A stretch of 64,000 nt of DNA from Bog-756 sp963839925 (lineage in GTDB: Bacteria; Actinomycetota; Acidimicrobiia; Acidimicrobiales; RAAP-2): assembly GCA_963839925.1 (NCBI GenBank), contig CAWIWV010000002.1:682001-746000 (forward strand). The letters run 5' to 3'. The first letter of the stretch is position 1. Each line of letters begins with the position of its first letter. Below are positions 63,149 to 64,000 of this stretch, piece by piece. The notes beneath the pieces were generated by a model. It worked only from the letters and a program-made list of their open reading frames with translations. It made no database searches and had not been told where the DNA came from. The position numbers and the translations under genes are program-made.

Positions 63149-64000
63149 TACCCCGCGTCGCAGCGGTACCCGTGGGTCGGACCGGAGACCGGAGGGTCGT
63201 CATGACGCACGAAGGCTCCGTTCTTCACCATGCCGATCAGATAGCAGGTGATCGGCACCCTTTGACCGGGATTGCTGGTCGGGACCAGGTTGCCGCTCGA
63301 GAAACTGGTGATGTGACGTAGCGCCTCGAGGAGGCCGCCTCGGGTGGGGTGAGCACCCGAGGCCCGGAGGGCGTCCACGAAGAGTTCTGTATCGACCCAA
63401 CCGACCAGGGTGAAGAAGTCGGCATGAAAACCGGGGTCGGCCTTCTGAACCCAGGTGTCGAACGTGCCCACGGCAGGGATCTGCGCAGCATCCTCGCCCA
63501 GGTAGAGCGAGGCCTGCTGTTGGAAGTACGCGCCGTCCACGTTCGCAGCCCCGCCCGACTCCGAGACCAGCTTCTTGCTGTAGGCGGGCGCCCCGAGGAC
63601 GATCACCGGGTGGTAGTTCTGCTGGCTGAAGTCACGCAACAGGGCCGAGGCGTAGTTCTCCGGCGCCTGGTCCATGAAGACGATCCCCACCCCCAGCTGC
63701 TTCATCGCCACCGCCTGCTGGGTGAAGTCGGTGGTCGTGACCGGCAGCGCCGGGTCATAGAGGACCTTGTAGCCGAGATGCTCCATGGCGGCCTTCTGGT
63801 GAGCCCAGAGAGTTTCGGTGGCGGGCTGGTCCGCCACGATCGTGCCGGTGCGGAGGATCTGCTTGGGATAGTGGTCCTTGAAGTAGACGAGCGATCCGAG
63901 CGGCCAGCCGTCGCCGGCCGGCAGCGCGGAGTAGACGTTCGGAAGTTCCTCGGTCGCCCGGTCCGTCGCCGTCGACACGTCGGGGAAGCCGGGGTTGGCC
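63133..64000 (-). CDS. ABC transporter substrate-binding protein, branched-chain type (partial)
   Basis: The frame is open to the right edge of the window, so only the C-terminal ~289 residues are present. They show the periplasmic-binding-protein type I fold of Leu/Ile/Val receptors (Peripla_BP_6): PLGSLVYFKDHYPKQILRTG, HLGYKVLYDPALPVTTTDFT, LGVGIVFMDQAPENYASALL, FTLVGWVDTELFVDALRASG and the end CYLIGMVKNGAFVRHDDPP. It binds a small solute outside the membrane for an ABC importer whose other genes would lie beyond the window. Confidence 0.85.
   Translation of the reverse strand, partial: ANPGFPDVSTATDRATEELPNVYSALPAGDGWPLGSLVYFKDHYPKQILRTGTIVADQPATETLWAHQKAAMEHLGYKVLYDPALPVTTTDFTQQAVAMKQLGVGIVFMDQAPENYASALLRDFSQQNYHPVIVLGAPAYSKKLVSESGGAANVDGAYFQQQASLYLGEDAAQIPAVGTFDTWVQKADPGFHADFFTLVGWVDTELFVDALRASGAHPTRGGLLEALRHITSFSSGNLVPTSNPGQRVPITCYLIGMVKNGAFVRHDDPPVSGPTHGYRCDAGYYSAP

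Overview
The window is high-GC DNA with an actinobacterial protein repertoire, most likely from an uncultured member of the Acidimicrobiia. The pointers are the GYWLVASDGGVFAFG-type repeat proteins, a WS/DGAT acyltransferase, a remnant that looks like a PPOX-class flavin/F420 enzyme, secreted Ig-like repeat proteins and many GTG starts. This assignment is an inference; there is no rRNA in the window. I saw no tRNA, rRNA or CRISPR array.

Bases 1-18,700 form a decaying accessory island. It holds short unrelated genes, mostly broken by frameshifts: an exported protein, a SnoaL-like protein, an alpha/beta-hydrolase-adenylate cyclase, an Ig-repeat surface protein, an RCC1-repeat protein and a 46-residue-repeat protein. 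It also holds gene tails (serine recombinase, Abhydrolase_10-like, PPOX-like) and at least two insertion-sequence families with nested, fused and solo-end copies. A ~70-bp direct repeat follows gene 3' ends in the first 4.2 kb, giving a cassette-like layout. Intact genes here are an AlpA-like HTH protein with a coupled membrane protein, a secreted TIM-barrel-like protein and the WS/DGAT acyltransferase.

Bases 18,700-30,600 carry a cytochrome P450, a phospholipase-D-like lipoprotein, a NERD protein with a small Cys-rich partner, a TY-Chap-like protein, a frameshifted methyltransferase, a 1008-residue surface protein with FN3, nidogen-like and Ig-like domains, and a metallo-beta-lactamase hydrolase lying between two collinear IS remnants.

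Bases 30,600-43,000 are the most interesting part. They look like a light- and cobalamin-responsive cluster. A regulator joins an excisionase/BldC-type HTH to a CarH-like B12-binding sensor with a W-x9-EH motif. Around it lie three transcription units: FAD oxidoreductase-DUF1365-CFA-like methyltransferase; SRPBCC-SDR-Rossmann/DUF2867; and a small ORF-photolyase-TIGR01777 epimerase-thioredoxin-like protein. A palindrome, TTTAG(T/C)ACTAAA, overlaps the probable -10 elements at the main promoters, and two transcripts appear to be leaderless. The likely roles are lipid modification, DNA photorepair and redox protection under light.

Bases 43,000-64,000 are ordinary chromosomal genes: an RNase-Z-like hydrolase, enoyl-CoA hydratase, two UspA proteins, an N-acyl-D-amino-acid deacylase, SnoaL proteins, a repeat-rich exported protein, a frameshifted GH78 rhamnosidase, a cyclase-family hydrolase, a divergent HxlR/AhpD-like pair with a clear inverted repeat, a Gfo/Idh/MocA dehydrogenase, transporters, SHOCT proteins, a GH15 enzyme, and the 3' part of a branched-chain-type ABC substrate-binding protein that runs off the right edge.
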